DNA of 6,798 bases from Actinomycetota bacterium. Lineage in GTDB: Bacteria; Actinomycetota; Thermoleophilia; Solirubrobacterales; 70-9. A program made the translations under genes and the position numbers. Positions within the stretch are counted from its first letter, which is position 1, and each line of letters starts with the position of its first letter. Positions 1-5,968 of the stretch are shown here, piece by piece. Location of the stretch: positions 1-6,798 of the forward strand of contig JAFDWD010000192.1 in the NCBI GenBank assembly GCA_018268695.1, read 5' to 3'. The notes beneath the pieces were generated by a model that was not told the DNA's origin, ran no database searches, and saw nothing but the letters and a program-made list of their open reading frames with translations.

Positions 1-16
1 GTGAAATGTGAGTCAT
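1..16 (-). CDS. Start of a further downstream gene, cut by the window edge
   Basis: An ATG at 16-14 overlaps the TAA stop of the nozzle gene by one base (TAATG), exactly as at four other junctions here. The five visible codons read MTHIS and stay open to the edge. AAAGG lies 13 bases upstream, a weak and rather distant ribosome site. Product unknown; another tail, internal virion or lysis protein would be expected in this position. The call rests only on the repeated junction pattern. Confidence 0.45.
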
Positions 17-1602
17 TATGTCGTTGTTACCTTTGAAGGCTTCGCGATCTCACGAAGCAGATGGTCTATCCGGTGGAGCGACCATTCCTGATCAAGTACC
101 GAATTGGCGAGGTAGAGGGAGAATGTCGTACCTCGTACTGCACGGCGCCTATATGAGGCCACCAGAGCCTTGGGTTCTGCCCAGATGGTTTTGTTCCATT
201 CATCTTTGTTCCAGACCGGGACATCGGAATCTGTGAAGTCGAACGTGTCGAAGTCACCTTTCCCTGCGTGGAAGTCGAAGCCGAGTGCAACCTGCACCGC
301 ACCTGTCCCCCACGCCTTCGATGCCCTTATGGTCTTTACGTCTGGGCTTCCGAGGTCAAACCAGCCTGATCGCCAATATGACTTGATCGGCTGGCCCGCA
401 TCATTGGTGAACTGATGCCCGTGGCGGGCGATCACCTTGTTGCCTACCGAGTAGCCAAAGATCAACTCCTCGCGATCATCGACACGGAACGAGGTCATGC
501 ACGATGCCGGGAGGTCGTAGAGACTCCACCATTCGTTGGCGGGGTCATAGACGAGTACCCGGTCATTATCGAGGGAGGTCGAGTAGGACAGGTAGATACG
601 GTTTTCCCAAGAGGCCATCGTGCAGTTGGTGATCTCGGTGTGGGAGATCGCACCGCCTGTGAAGAAAGATGATGTTTCCCCGTTCCATAGAGGGTCCACG
701 AGACCGGAGACAAGTTGGGGCTCCTGGCCTGTCGTGCGGTATAGCCCTTTGCGTGACATGAAGTAGACGCCCGATGGGAGTACACATACCGCTCGCGGGG
801 AGACCATGCCGACTCCCGCCTGGACCGGGCGATACACGAATTCCGGAGATCCACCGGAATCGGTGCCCTGACCCGTGAAGACGAAGAAGGACGTTTCCTT
901 GAAGACGAAGACGAATTCATTCCATGTGACAGCGGCCTGGATTGCCTCTCCATCTCCGGGCGAAAGCTGAACATCGTTTTCTTCGGGTTCGGTCGTATGC
1001 CAGCTCTCAGGATTTCCGGGATCGGAGAACCACACATGCGAGGGCGAAGAGGTTGCGCCGCCGGGGCCGCCTCCGCTGCCGAGGAAGCGGGTCGCCACCA
1101 TCCTGTTACCGGCTGATGGCCAGATGCATAGTGCTCCGGCCTTCGGCATCGCCTTCGAGCCCGCGCCGTTGACGGTCGCCTGAGGGACCTTCCATTCAGA
1201 ACCCGTCCACTTGCGGATCGTGTCGTAGCCGTTACCGGCGTAGGCGACTTCAGCACCAGGAGTTCCGTAGCGGGTGAAGTCCCAGACACCTTCACTCAAC
1301 CCCGACATCGAGCCTCTGACGGTTCCCGAGGCTTCAAGGGCCTCAAGACGAGTGCCACAACCGGCAAGGATCTGTCTCGCCCCTCCGGTCGTATAGAAGG
1401 CTTCTAAGCTCTCTGCCCGGCTTGTAAGGGGTTCGGATAGGACACCATGCCCCGGACGCTGCTGGATGGCTCCTACGTCCGTATAGAGGACGTTCATGGC
1501 ATCCACCGCAGCCGCAGGACTTACGTTATCGGGCTTGTCCCGGAGATTGAGTCCTTGACCGAATCCTTGGAACGGATAGCTCGTGAGACCTCTGACGCTC
1601 AT
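16..1602 (-). CDS. Probable tail nozzle / stopper beta-propeller protein (P22 gp10-like)
   Basis: A 528-residue structural protein expected to form the hexameric tail nozzle that holds DNA in the head and carries the tip of a short tail. Its N-terminus, FGQGLNLRDKPDNVSPAAAV (14-33) followed by DAMNVLYTDVGAIQQRPGH, is the characteristic opening of phage stabilisation proteins ('G-L-N-x-x-D-x-P-x-x-x-x-x-x-x-A-x-N-x-x-x-x-x-G-x-x-x-x-R-P-G'). The centre is made of repeated short beta blades typical of a propeller: VWFSDPGNPESW (190-201), TWNEFVFVFKETSFFVFTG (226-244), VCVLPSGVYFMSRKGLYR (272-289) and NRIYLSYS (334-341) with VLVYDPANEWW (349-359). SYWRSGWFDLGSPDVKTIRA (408-427) is a usual late element before the C-terminal beta region. 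The ATG at 1602 has no ribosome site and overlaps the adaptor stop (TAATG), so coupled translation is likely. The stop TAA (18-16) overlaps a further ATG. Confidence 0.78.
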   Translation of the reverse strand: MSVRGLTSYPFQGFGQGLNLRDKPDNVSPAAAVDAMNVLYTDVGAIQQRPGHGVLSEPLTSRAESLEAFYTTGGARQILAGCGTRLEALEASGTVRGSMSGLSEGVWDFTRYGTPGAEVAYAGNGYDTIRKWTGSEWKVPQATVNGAGSKAMPKAGALCIWPSAGNRMVATRFLGSGGGPGGATSSPSHVWFSDPGNPESWHTTEPEENDVQLSPGDGEAIQAAVTWNEFVFVFKETSFFVFTGQGTDSGGSPEFVYRPVQAGVGMVSPRAVCVLPSGVYFMSRKGLYRTTGQEPQLVSGLVDPLWNGETSSFFTGGAISHTEITNCTMASWENRIYLSYSTSLDNDRVLVYDPANEWWSLYDLPASCMTSFRVDDREELIFGYSVGNKVIARHGHQFTNDAGQPIKSYWRSGWFDLGSPDVKTIRASKAWGTGAVQVALGFDFHAGKGDFDTFDFTDSDVPVWNKDEWNKTIWAEPKALVASYRRRAVRGTTFSLYLANSVLDQEWSLHRIDHLLREIAKPSKVTTT

Positions 1603-2243
1603 TACACATACGGGTCCGTTATGACGATGAAGTCATCCGGGGCATCGTGCTGGAGGGTGCCCAGAGCTTCCTTCATCTGATTGAGGCGCACTTCGAAGCG
1701 CGTCAGTGCCGTACCGGCGAGTTCCCAGTCATCAGAGTTCTCATAGCCTCGTACGCGGGCGGCATCGACTATCAAGGAGTGATAGCGCGGAGGAAGTACG
1801 GGATAGTCGAATTCCTTCAGCGGAGCCGGGACCCTCCAGTACCTTACTTCTATGGTATCTGTAGCCGAGACAGGGAACGTGTGGATCGTGTTGCCGCCCG
1901 TGATGTAGTAATAGCTCGGCGTCCCGGATTCGGCCAGATTGGTTCCGCCATCTGTGATGCGTGCCTTCTTGAGAGGGTCGAGCTTCGTTTCCTGACTGAC
2001 ATCGAGGACGTATTCCACGGCGCCGAGGTCTGGGCACAGGACAGGTTCGCCGGTCGCATCTGCCTCTGCTTCGAGGAAGGGCCAGTTCTGATCATCACAG
2101 ATATCCACCAGGTAGGCGTCATTGATTATCTGTTCGCATTCGGGTGTGGTCAGATAGTCAAAGCCCTGCGCCTTGAAGAGTGCAACTAGTTCTGGGAGAT
2201 TGAGACCGTTGGGCGAGCCTTCGGGTTCTATGATGATCGGCAT
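1602..2243 (-). CDS. Probable phage head-tail adaptor / tail tubular protein A-like
   Basis: A 213-residue protein that would sit under the portal and connect it to the tail. The layout matches phage adaptor proteins of podoviruses (P22 gp4 / T7 gp11 type). An N-terminal helical part has a Leu-rich helix (LNLPELVALFKAQG, 14-27), then ECEQIINDAYLVDICDDQNW (35-54, the usual 'helix ... W-P-F-L' element, here WPFLEAEA). A beta part follows with CPDLGAVEYVLDV (70-82) and DTIEVRYWRVPAPL (129-142). The C-terminal helices begin at YPVLPPRYHSLIVDAARVRG (147-166), resembling the common 'P-x-L-P-x-x-Y-H-x-L-I' segment. I base this on remembered family layout without a search, and identity is usually low in this family. 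The ATG at 2243 has only a weak ribosome site. The gene ends in a TAATG overlap with the nozzle gene, the usual partner, which supports the call. Confidence 0.7.
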   Translation of the reverse strand: MPIIIEPEGSPNGLNLPELVALFKAQGFDYLTTPECEQIINDAYLVDICDDQNWPFLEAEADATGEPVLCPDLGAVEYVLDVSQETKLDPLKKARITDGGTNLAESGTPSYYYITGGNTIHTFPVSATDTIEVRYWRVPAPLKEFDYPVLPPRYHSLIVDAARVRGYENSDDWELAGTALTRFEVRLNQMKEALGTLQHDAPDDFIVITDPYV

Positions 2244-2257
2244 TCAGCTATTAACCT

Positions 2258-2285
2258 GTCGGTAACGACCACAGTCTTAGCTGTG
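2258..2285 (-). other. Two back-to-back small hairpins between lyase and adaptor genes
   Basis: On the minus strand, CACAG (2285-2281) pairs with CTGTG (2274-2270) around a six-base loop. The next base starts GTCG (2269-2266), which pairs with CGAC (2261-2258) around TTAC. The two helices touch and could stack. They fill most of the 62-base gap (2305-2244) and end 14 bases before the adaptor ATG, where the only ribosome-site-like sequence is a weak AGG. There is no U tract, so a terminator is unlikely. A modest effect on translation or RNA stability is possible, and chance is also possible because the stems are short. Confidence 0.3.
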
Positions 2286-2305
2286 CGCATCGAGGGGCCA
2301 TCGCA

Positions 2306-3097
2306 CTACACCATCATCGAAAGGCGCCGGGGGCTTACTTCACTTGCCGGATCGGTTGAATAGAGTCTGGTGCCCGCGTGATCAACGATGGTGGTTCCGA
2401 CCGAGGCGTTCGAGCGATTGAAGCCGACCTTGTCATAGACGCTTTTGGCGGTGGTTCCATGCGCGAGGCTGTATGCATCGAGCGTGTTCGTGTTTTCGTA
2501 TACGGTTTTGCCGTTGGTGAGAGTCTGCTTCGTCAGCGATTCGCCTTCGCCTCCGTACCACACCTCTACGATTCCTTCAGTGGCATGGAAGTAGATATGC
2601 AGTTTGATTCGGAACCATTTGTTGGTGCCGGGGAAGGTCTTCGACCACCATGCGGAGCCCGTACCCGGCTCCAGGACCATGTTTGTACCTTCACCGATAT
2701 AGAGGCCGACAGCGACACCGGTAGCTTCTTCGTCTTCGTGGAACTGCCTCAGCAGGGTCCAGTGGGTCGAGTCGTATTCAACAACCCTGATCCATTCTTC
2801 CGCCCAGACGTGTTCGCCGGGGTACAGATGCGGATTCGGGCGTTGAAGCTCGGCTCGCTGAGAGGCTGCTACTGCGGTGTCCCCCGCCACGAACTTGAAT
2901 CGACAGGAGTATTTGAGCCCGCTGCCTGAAGGGACTTCTTCGATCAGGTAGACCCGTTCGTCGCCGGTATCAGGCGGATAGGTATTGACCGTACCGCCAC
3001 CGGCCGCCGCAGACTGCTGCAATTCGTACTGCCCGGCAGGAGTGGATTTGATGCTCTTCTTCCCAGAGGACCAATCTCCGTTGAAGATCAGCGCCAT
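2306..3097 (-). CDS. Jelly-roll polysaccharide lyase (PL7/PL20/heparin-lyase-like)
   Basis: A 263-residue enzyme predicted to cleave uronic-acid polysaccharide by beta-elimination. Three motifs of the concanavalin-like jelly-roll lyases appear in the right order: RAEL (81-84), QFH (118-120) and YDKVGFNR (221-228). In PL7 alginate lyases the Arg, Gln, His and Tyr of the matching R-x-E-L, Q-I-H and Y-F-K-A-G motifs are the active site, so all four candidates (R81, Q118, H120, Y221) are present here. KWFRIKLHIYF (160-170) and GIVEVWYGGE (175-184) also fit the polysaccharide-lyase (heparin-lyase I-like) fold seen in phage 'minor tail' proteins. The substrate (alginate, glucuronan, heparin-like or a bacterial capsule) cannot be told. 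There is no signal peptide and no separate virion-anchor domain. The start overlaps the tailspike stop (TAATG), with GGAG 11 bases upstream. After its TAG comes a 62-base gap. Confidence 0.82.
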   Translation of the reverse strand: MALIFNGDWSSGKKSIKSTPAGQYELQQSAAAGGGTVNTYPPDTGDERVYLIEEVPSGSGLKYSCRFKFVAGDTAVAASQRAELQRPNPHLYPGEHVWAEEWIRVVEYDSTHWTLLRQFHEDEEATGVAVGLYIGEGTNMVLEPGTGSAWWSKTFPGTNKWFRIKLHIYFHATEGIVEVWYGGEGESLTKQTLTNGKTVYENTNTLDAYSLAHGTTAKSVYDKVGFNRSNASVGTTIVDHAGTRLYSTDPASEVSPRRLSMMV

Positions 3098-5064
3098 TAG
3101 TGCGTGTGCTCCAGGAAGAGGGTGATCATAGGATTCTTCGGCGTCCCAGTGGTCGATTCAACGACCAGTTCGAGACGATCCCCTGTTGCAAGCGATACTT
3201 CAGAGGAGACTTCTCCTGCCGTAGTGGTGACTTCCTTTTCCTTATAAGCGGCAACTTCGGAGCCGTTCTTGAGGATTCTGATCTTGCAAGAGGTGCCTTC
3301 AGCGATCTTGTACTTCATGCCAATCAGCTTCACCGTCTCTTCAGAGTTGACGGAGACGTAGAACCCGCCGTAGTTGATTGCTTCTACGGTGCCGTTGAAT
3401 GTCCATGTGTGATAGGTCCGGGTCGGACCTTTGAGACGGGTTTTGACCGCACTCGCAAGCTTTTCTTCGGTGACGCTTTCGGCCCCGATGGTGGAGTTGA
3501 GTTCATTGCGAGCAAGCTCCCACCAATAGGTGCCATCGCATATCAGCGTCATCATGCGACCTTCGGCGCCGGTAAAGTTGCCTTTGATCTTCAGGTTTTC
3601 ACCCGAGATGAGCGAAGCCGTGGACCCGAAGAGGAGAGTTGCTTGGTGACCGGGATAGGTCACGGCGATTTTTTTGATCTGTTCGGTACCCGTTACCTTG
3701 GCGAAGTTGCTTCCCTTGGGAATGGCGAAATTGTTTGTCGATCCAAGTTCCTTGACCGGCACGGCCGTATAAGCACCCTGGAGGTCCACTTCAACTTTGA
3801 CCGTGCCATCCGCCGTGGTGAGTTCGGAGTACGGCAGACGGGCACCGACCGTATAGGCAGCGCCCTGAATCTTGGAGTTGTACGCAGGGCCGCCGAATTT
3901 GGCAATCGTGCAGTTCTGCCACTGCCCATCTAGGATTTCGGTACCGCCAGTTTCCGTACCTTCGAAGAGGAAGCAGAGCGCGCCGTCTTCGCCGCCTCCG
4001 AAGAAGTAGCGACCGCCGAAGAATCGATTGCCTGTCGAGTTCCCCAGCAGACGGATATAAGCTTTCTTGCCGCCCTCTGCGTAGCAGTCAACGAACGTAT
4101 TGTTCGCCCCTGTGATTTCCCAGTTGTATTCAGAGTTCCCGCAGGGATGGCAATGAATCCATTTGCATCCGGTGGAGACCTTGAAGCCATACCCTGTTCC
4201 GTTGCGCCAACCGACTACGTTCGTCAGGATCGTGTCAACGGGACCCGAGATATTGAGCAGGCCGCCTTCACACGATTCAAGCCTTACGTTCTCTATGAAT
4301 CCCATCTCCTGCTGGCCTGTGGTTTCGACATGTGTTTTCTGCGACTTCAGGCCGATCCCTGATGTGTTCTTGATCAGTACATCCCGGATGGCGAATATGT
4401 AGCCATCGATGTCGATGCCGGTGCCGGTAGCTCCACTGCCCTTGTTGCCGTCGATGCAGAGACGTTCAATCGCCCAACGAGGCGTACCCCCACTGGCTTC
4501 ATAGTTGGCGGTTCTGATGATGTTGACGGCCGTGGAGGCTTTTGCCTTGATGACAGAGGAGTCGCGTCCCGATCCGATCAGACGTACGTGTTCCTTCATC
4601 AGAAGCGGGGAACCGACCACATAGGTGCCCTCAGGTAGGAATACGTCTCCTCCGCCCGCTGTGTTGGCGGCTGAGATGGCGGCGTTGATCGCCGTGGCAT
4701 CATCGGTCGAGCCGTCGCCTTTGGCGCCGTAGGTCGCGCCTTTGACGTTGATGACCGGGAGAAGCACGTCTTCGCCTTCGCCACCAGCACCACCCTTCGC
4801 GGCCTCAATCGGCACTTCCATACCATTGACCTTGAGCGTGTAGGAGCCGGGTTCTACCCAACTCTCCACTCGCGTCACGCGATCCACGGGGCGACCGCTA
4901 CTGTCTGTGACAAGAGGCTGAGTGATGACCGAGCCGCCCGTTTCAGCGGTATAGAGAGTCGCCGGTCCACCAGCACGCTGGTTGACGTAGACCTGAGCCC
5001 CAGACGCAGGACGCAGATTCTCGGTTCCCCTGAAGATCAGTTCTGTTACTGCTACGCGGCTCAT
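3097..5064 (-). CDS. Tailspike / tail fibre with pectate-lyase-type beta-helix
   Basis: A 655-residue receptor-binding or depolymerase spike acting outside the host on surface polysaccharide. Residues 1-90 look like a virion-attachment domain (VYVNQRAGGPATLYTAETGG, then LVTDSSGRPV, then WVEPGSYTLKVNG), a pattern typical at the N-terminus of phage fibres. A Gly-rich linker (91-98) follows. The beta-helix begins at INVKGATYGAKGDGSTDDAT (105-124) with GGGDVFLPEGTYVV (137-150), the hallmark of the Pectate_lyase_3 type right-handed beta-helix, and runs to about 400. Residues about 420-520 form a small beta domain ending in MTLICDGTYWWELARN. A linker with EESVTEEK-like helix (about 525-545, here ESVTEEKLASAV) leads to a C-terminal beta-sandwich (about 548-655), probably for trimerisation or glycan binding. 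Catalytic residues cannot be assigned, so it may bind without cleaving. The start overlaps the previous stop (TAATG) and has AAAGG 9 bases upstream. The stop overlaps the lyase start the same way. Confidence 0.88.
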   Translation of the reverse strand: MSRVAVTELIFRGTENLRPASGAQVYVNQRAGGPATLYTAETGGSVITQPLVTDSSGRPVDRVTRVESWVEPGSYTLKVNGMEVPIEAAKGGAGGEGEDVLLPVINVKGATYGAKGDGSTDDATAINAAISAANTAGGGDVFLPEGTYVVGSPLLMKEHVRLIGSGRDSSVIKAKASTAVNIIRTANYEASGGTPRWAIERLCIDGNKGSGATGTGIDIDGYIFAIRDVLIKNTSGIGLKSQKTHVETTGQQEMGFIENVRLESCEGGLLNISGPVDTILTNVVGWRNGTGYGFKVSTGCKWIHCHPCGNSEYNWEITGANNTFVDCYAEGGKKAYIRLLGNSTGNRFFGGRYFFGGGEDGALCFLFEGTETGGTEILDGQWQNCTIAKFGGPAYNSKIQGAAYTVGARLPYSELTTADGTVKVEVDLQGAYTAVPVKELGSTNNFAIPKGSNFAKVTGTEQIKKIAVTYPGHQATLLFGSTASLISGENLKIKGNFTGAEGRMMTLICDGTYWWELARNELNSTIGAESVTEEKLASAVKTRLKGPTRTYHTWTFNGTVEAINYGGFYVSVNSEETVKLIGMKYKIAEGTSCKIRILKNGSEVAAYKEKEVTTTAGEVSSEVSLATGDRLELVVESTTGTPKNPMITLFLEHTH

Positions 5065-5570
5065 TACCTTGAGCCTTTCTTGGAGAAGTTCTTCTTCAAG
5101 CCGCCCTCACCGCGTACACGCTTGGCCGCCCTGAAGTCCTCCTTCAGTACGTCTCGGCGCTGCTCGACCCCTAGAGCGCGCTCTGCGGCCTTGTGAGGGG
5201 CATCCGTGCGCGAGCGGTTGATGTGGTCCTCTCGGACGCCGCGACGACGCAGATCGCGGGCAGCGAGTTCAGCCACCACGCGGGAGTCAGGGTCTCGATA
5301 GGTCTCCCCTGGCCCGACGATGGGGATATAGGACGGGAACTCGGGTGCAGGATTGCGCCTGCGAACATGCCAAGCGCCGGGGACGCATCCGGCTGGCATG
5401 GCATCTTCGGAGTAATCGCCGCGGACCCGTACGACTTCCATCTCGGGGCCGAACGTGGCGATAAGTTCACGTTCCAGGGGCGCCCCCTGGTGGCTTAGGT
5501 GATCGATGAATCGTTCGCCCTCGTAGAGAGAGCGGAGTTCACCGAATGCCTGTGCGTCCTCGCCCTGCAT
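5064..5570 (-). CDS. Hypothetical phage protein, charged with a basic C-terminal tail
   Basis: A 168-residue protein I cannot assign to a function. Its N-terminal half looks folded: acidic residues and Glu-rich helices at 1-25, then LERELIATFGPEMEVVRVRG (32-51), then a conserved-looking GAWHVRRRNP segment (65-74) and Pro-rich FPSYIPIVGPGETYRDPDSR (78-97). From about residue 98 it is helical and rich in Arg, Lys and Glu, ending in a basic tail (GGLKKNFSKKGSR). No membrane segment, signal peptide or catalytic motif is seen. The start is an ATG overlapping the previous stop by one base, with only a weak GGGA upstream, so it probably relies on coupled translation. It ends in a TAATG overlap with the tailspike gene. 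Lying between head and tail genes, it could be a head-completion, neck or internal virion protein. The basic tail could contact DNA or the acidic capsid interior, but there is no direct evidence for this. Confidence 0.8.
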   Translation of the reverse strand: MQGEDAQAFGELRSLYEGERFIDHLSHQGAPLERELIATFGPEMEVVRVRGDYSEDAMPAGCVPGAWHVRRRNPAPEFPSYIPIVGPGETYRDPDSRVVAELAARDLRRRGVREDHINRSRTDAPHKAAERALGVEQRRDVLKEDFRAAKRVRGEGGLKKNFSKKGSR

Positions 5571-5896
5571 CAGTTCCCGTAGGACTCGACGCGAGCGATT
5601 ACCTTTTCCACATTTGTCGTGCTTACGACCTCTTTGGAGGTCTTCGCATTCTGAAGGTGGATTTTCTGAGCGACGGGATCATAGGTACCGCTTGAGACTG
5701 GGAATTCTTCTGATTCCGATCCGTTGATGATCGTAACGTCGGAATACTCGATGTTGTTGAGTCCAAGCTGAGCCTTGGTGAGCGGCTCGCCTTCCGAGGT
5801 GTAAGAGTTACCGAAGGCGACGTTGATTACCGTCTTCTTCTGATTTCCTACGACTCTATACGGTACTGCTAGGACGTTAGATACTGTTACTGACAT
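5570..5896 (-). CDS. Small phage protein next to the capsid gene (possible head decoration or other virion protein)
   Basis: A 108-residue protein, not assigned to a named family with certainty. It appears mostly beta: alternating hydrophobic strands such as KTVINVAF (21-28), SDVTIING (52-59) and VEKVIARVESYG near the end. A central motif, SYTSEGEPLTKAQLGLNNIE (31-50), recalls the 'Y-T-G-G-E-P-L-T-x-A-x-L-G-L' stretch that I associate with roughly 100-120-residue structural proteins encoded just after the capsid gene in many environmental and actinobacterial phages. No signal peptide or membrane segment is visible. The ATG at 5896 is supported by AGGAGG 8 bases upstream. Its stop overlaps the next start by one base (TGATG at 5572-5568). 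Position and strong ribosome site favour an abundant capsid-associated protein, for example a decoration or cement protein. That role is inference only. Confidence 0.85.
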   Translation of the reverse strand: MSVTVSNVLAVPYRVVGNQKKTVINVAFGNSYTSEGEPLTKAQLGLNNIEYSDVTIINGSESEEFPVSSGTYDPVAQKIHLQNAKTSKEVVSTTNVEKVIARVESYGN

Positions 5897-5904
5897 TCAT
5901 GTAG

Positions 5905-5910
5905 CCTCCT
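5905..5910 (-). promoter_or_regulatory. Shine-Dalgarno site AGGAGG for the 108-residue gene
   Basis: AGGAGG lies 8 bases before the ATG at 5896 and decides that start. Another ATG at 5900, only 4 bases from the site, opens a different frame that stops after seven codons. This is the strongest ribosome site in the window. It suggests high translation of the small protein, as expected for an abundant virion component. Confidence 0.85.
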
Positions 5911-5922
5911 AAAGGCATAATC

Positions 5923-5955
5923 GGAGCGCCCCAAGGTGTTCCCCCAGGGCGCTCC
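5923..5955 (-). terminator. Strong stem-loop after the capsid gene (leaky terminator or RNA-processing/stability element)
   Basis: GGAGCGCCC (read on the minus strand, 5955-5947) pairs perfectly with GGGCGCTCC (5931-5923). In RNA the helix can continue through U-G, G-U, G-U, G-C and G-C pairs, giving about 14 pairs and a five-base loop (5941-5937). It starts 13 bases after the capsid stop codon. The bases after the stem (GATTATGCC) do not form a U tract, so this is not a textbook intrinsic terminator. Partial termination would lower expression of downstream genes relative to capsid. Protection or processing of the message is equally possible, because the next ribosome site begins only 12 bases beyond the stem. 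Confidence 0.6.
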
Positions 5956-5968
5956 TAGCAAAGTCCTC

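Noticed and set aside
495..1295. 266-codon minus-strand frame overlapping the nozzle gene
   Set aside because: It is rich in Arg, Ser and Pro without fold-like patterning and is fully contained in a gene with a recognisable family opening. It is an out-of-frame shadow.
2306..3097. Naming the lyase specifically heparinase or alginate lyase
   Set aside because: The motifs are shared by several jelly-roll lyase families, and substrate cannot be read from them.
3669..3675. Run of seven A on the coding strand in the tailspike gene as a programmed frameshift site
   Set aside because: The run reads ATC AAA AAA ATC, out of phase for a classic -1 slippery heptamer. The protein continues in one frame with family-like sequence on both sides, and no meaningful alternative-frame product was seen.
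3100..3933. 277-codon open frame on the plus strand, opposite the tailspike gene
   Set aside because: It lies wholly antisense to a well-recognised beta-helix gene, shows no domain pattern, and no other plus-strand gene is supported here. Long antisense frames are common in such coding sequence.
5898..5900. ATG at 5900 as the start of the small capsid-adjacent gene
   Set aside because: It is too close to the AGGAGG site and opens a seven-codon frame that ends at once. The ATG at 5896 has ideal spacing and a long frame.
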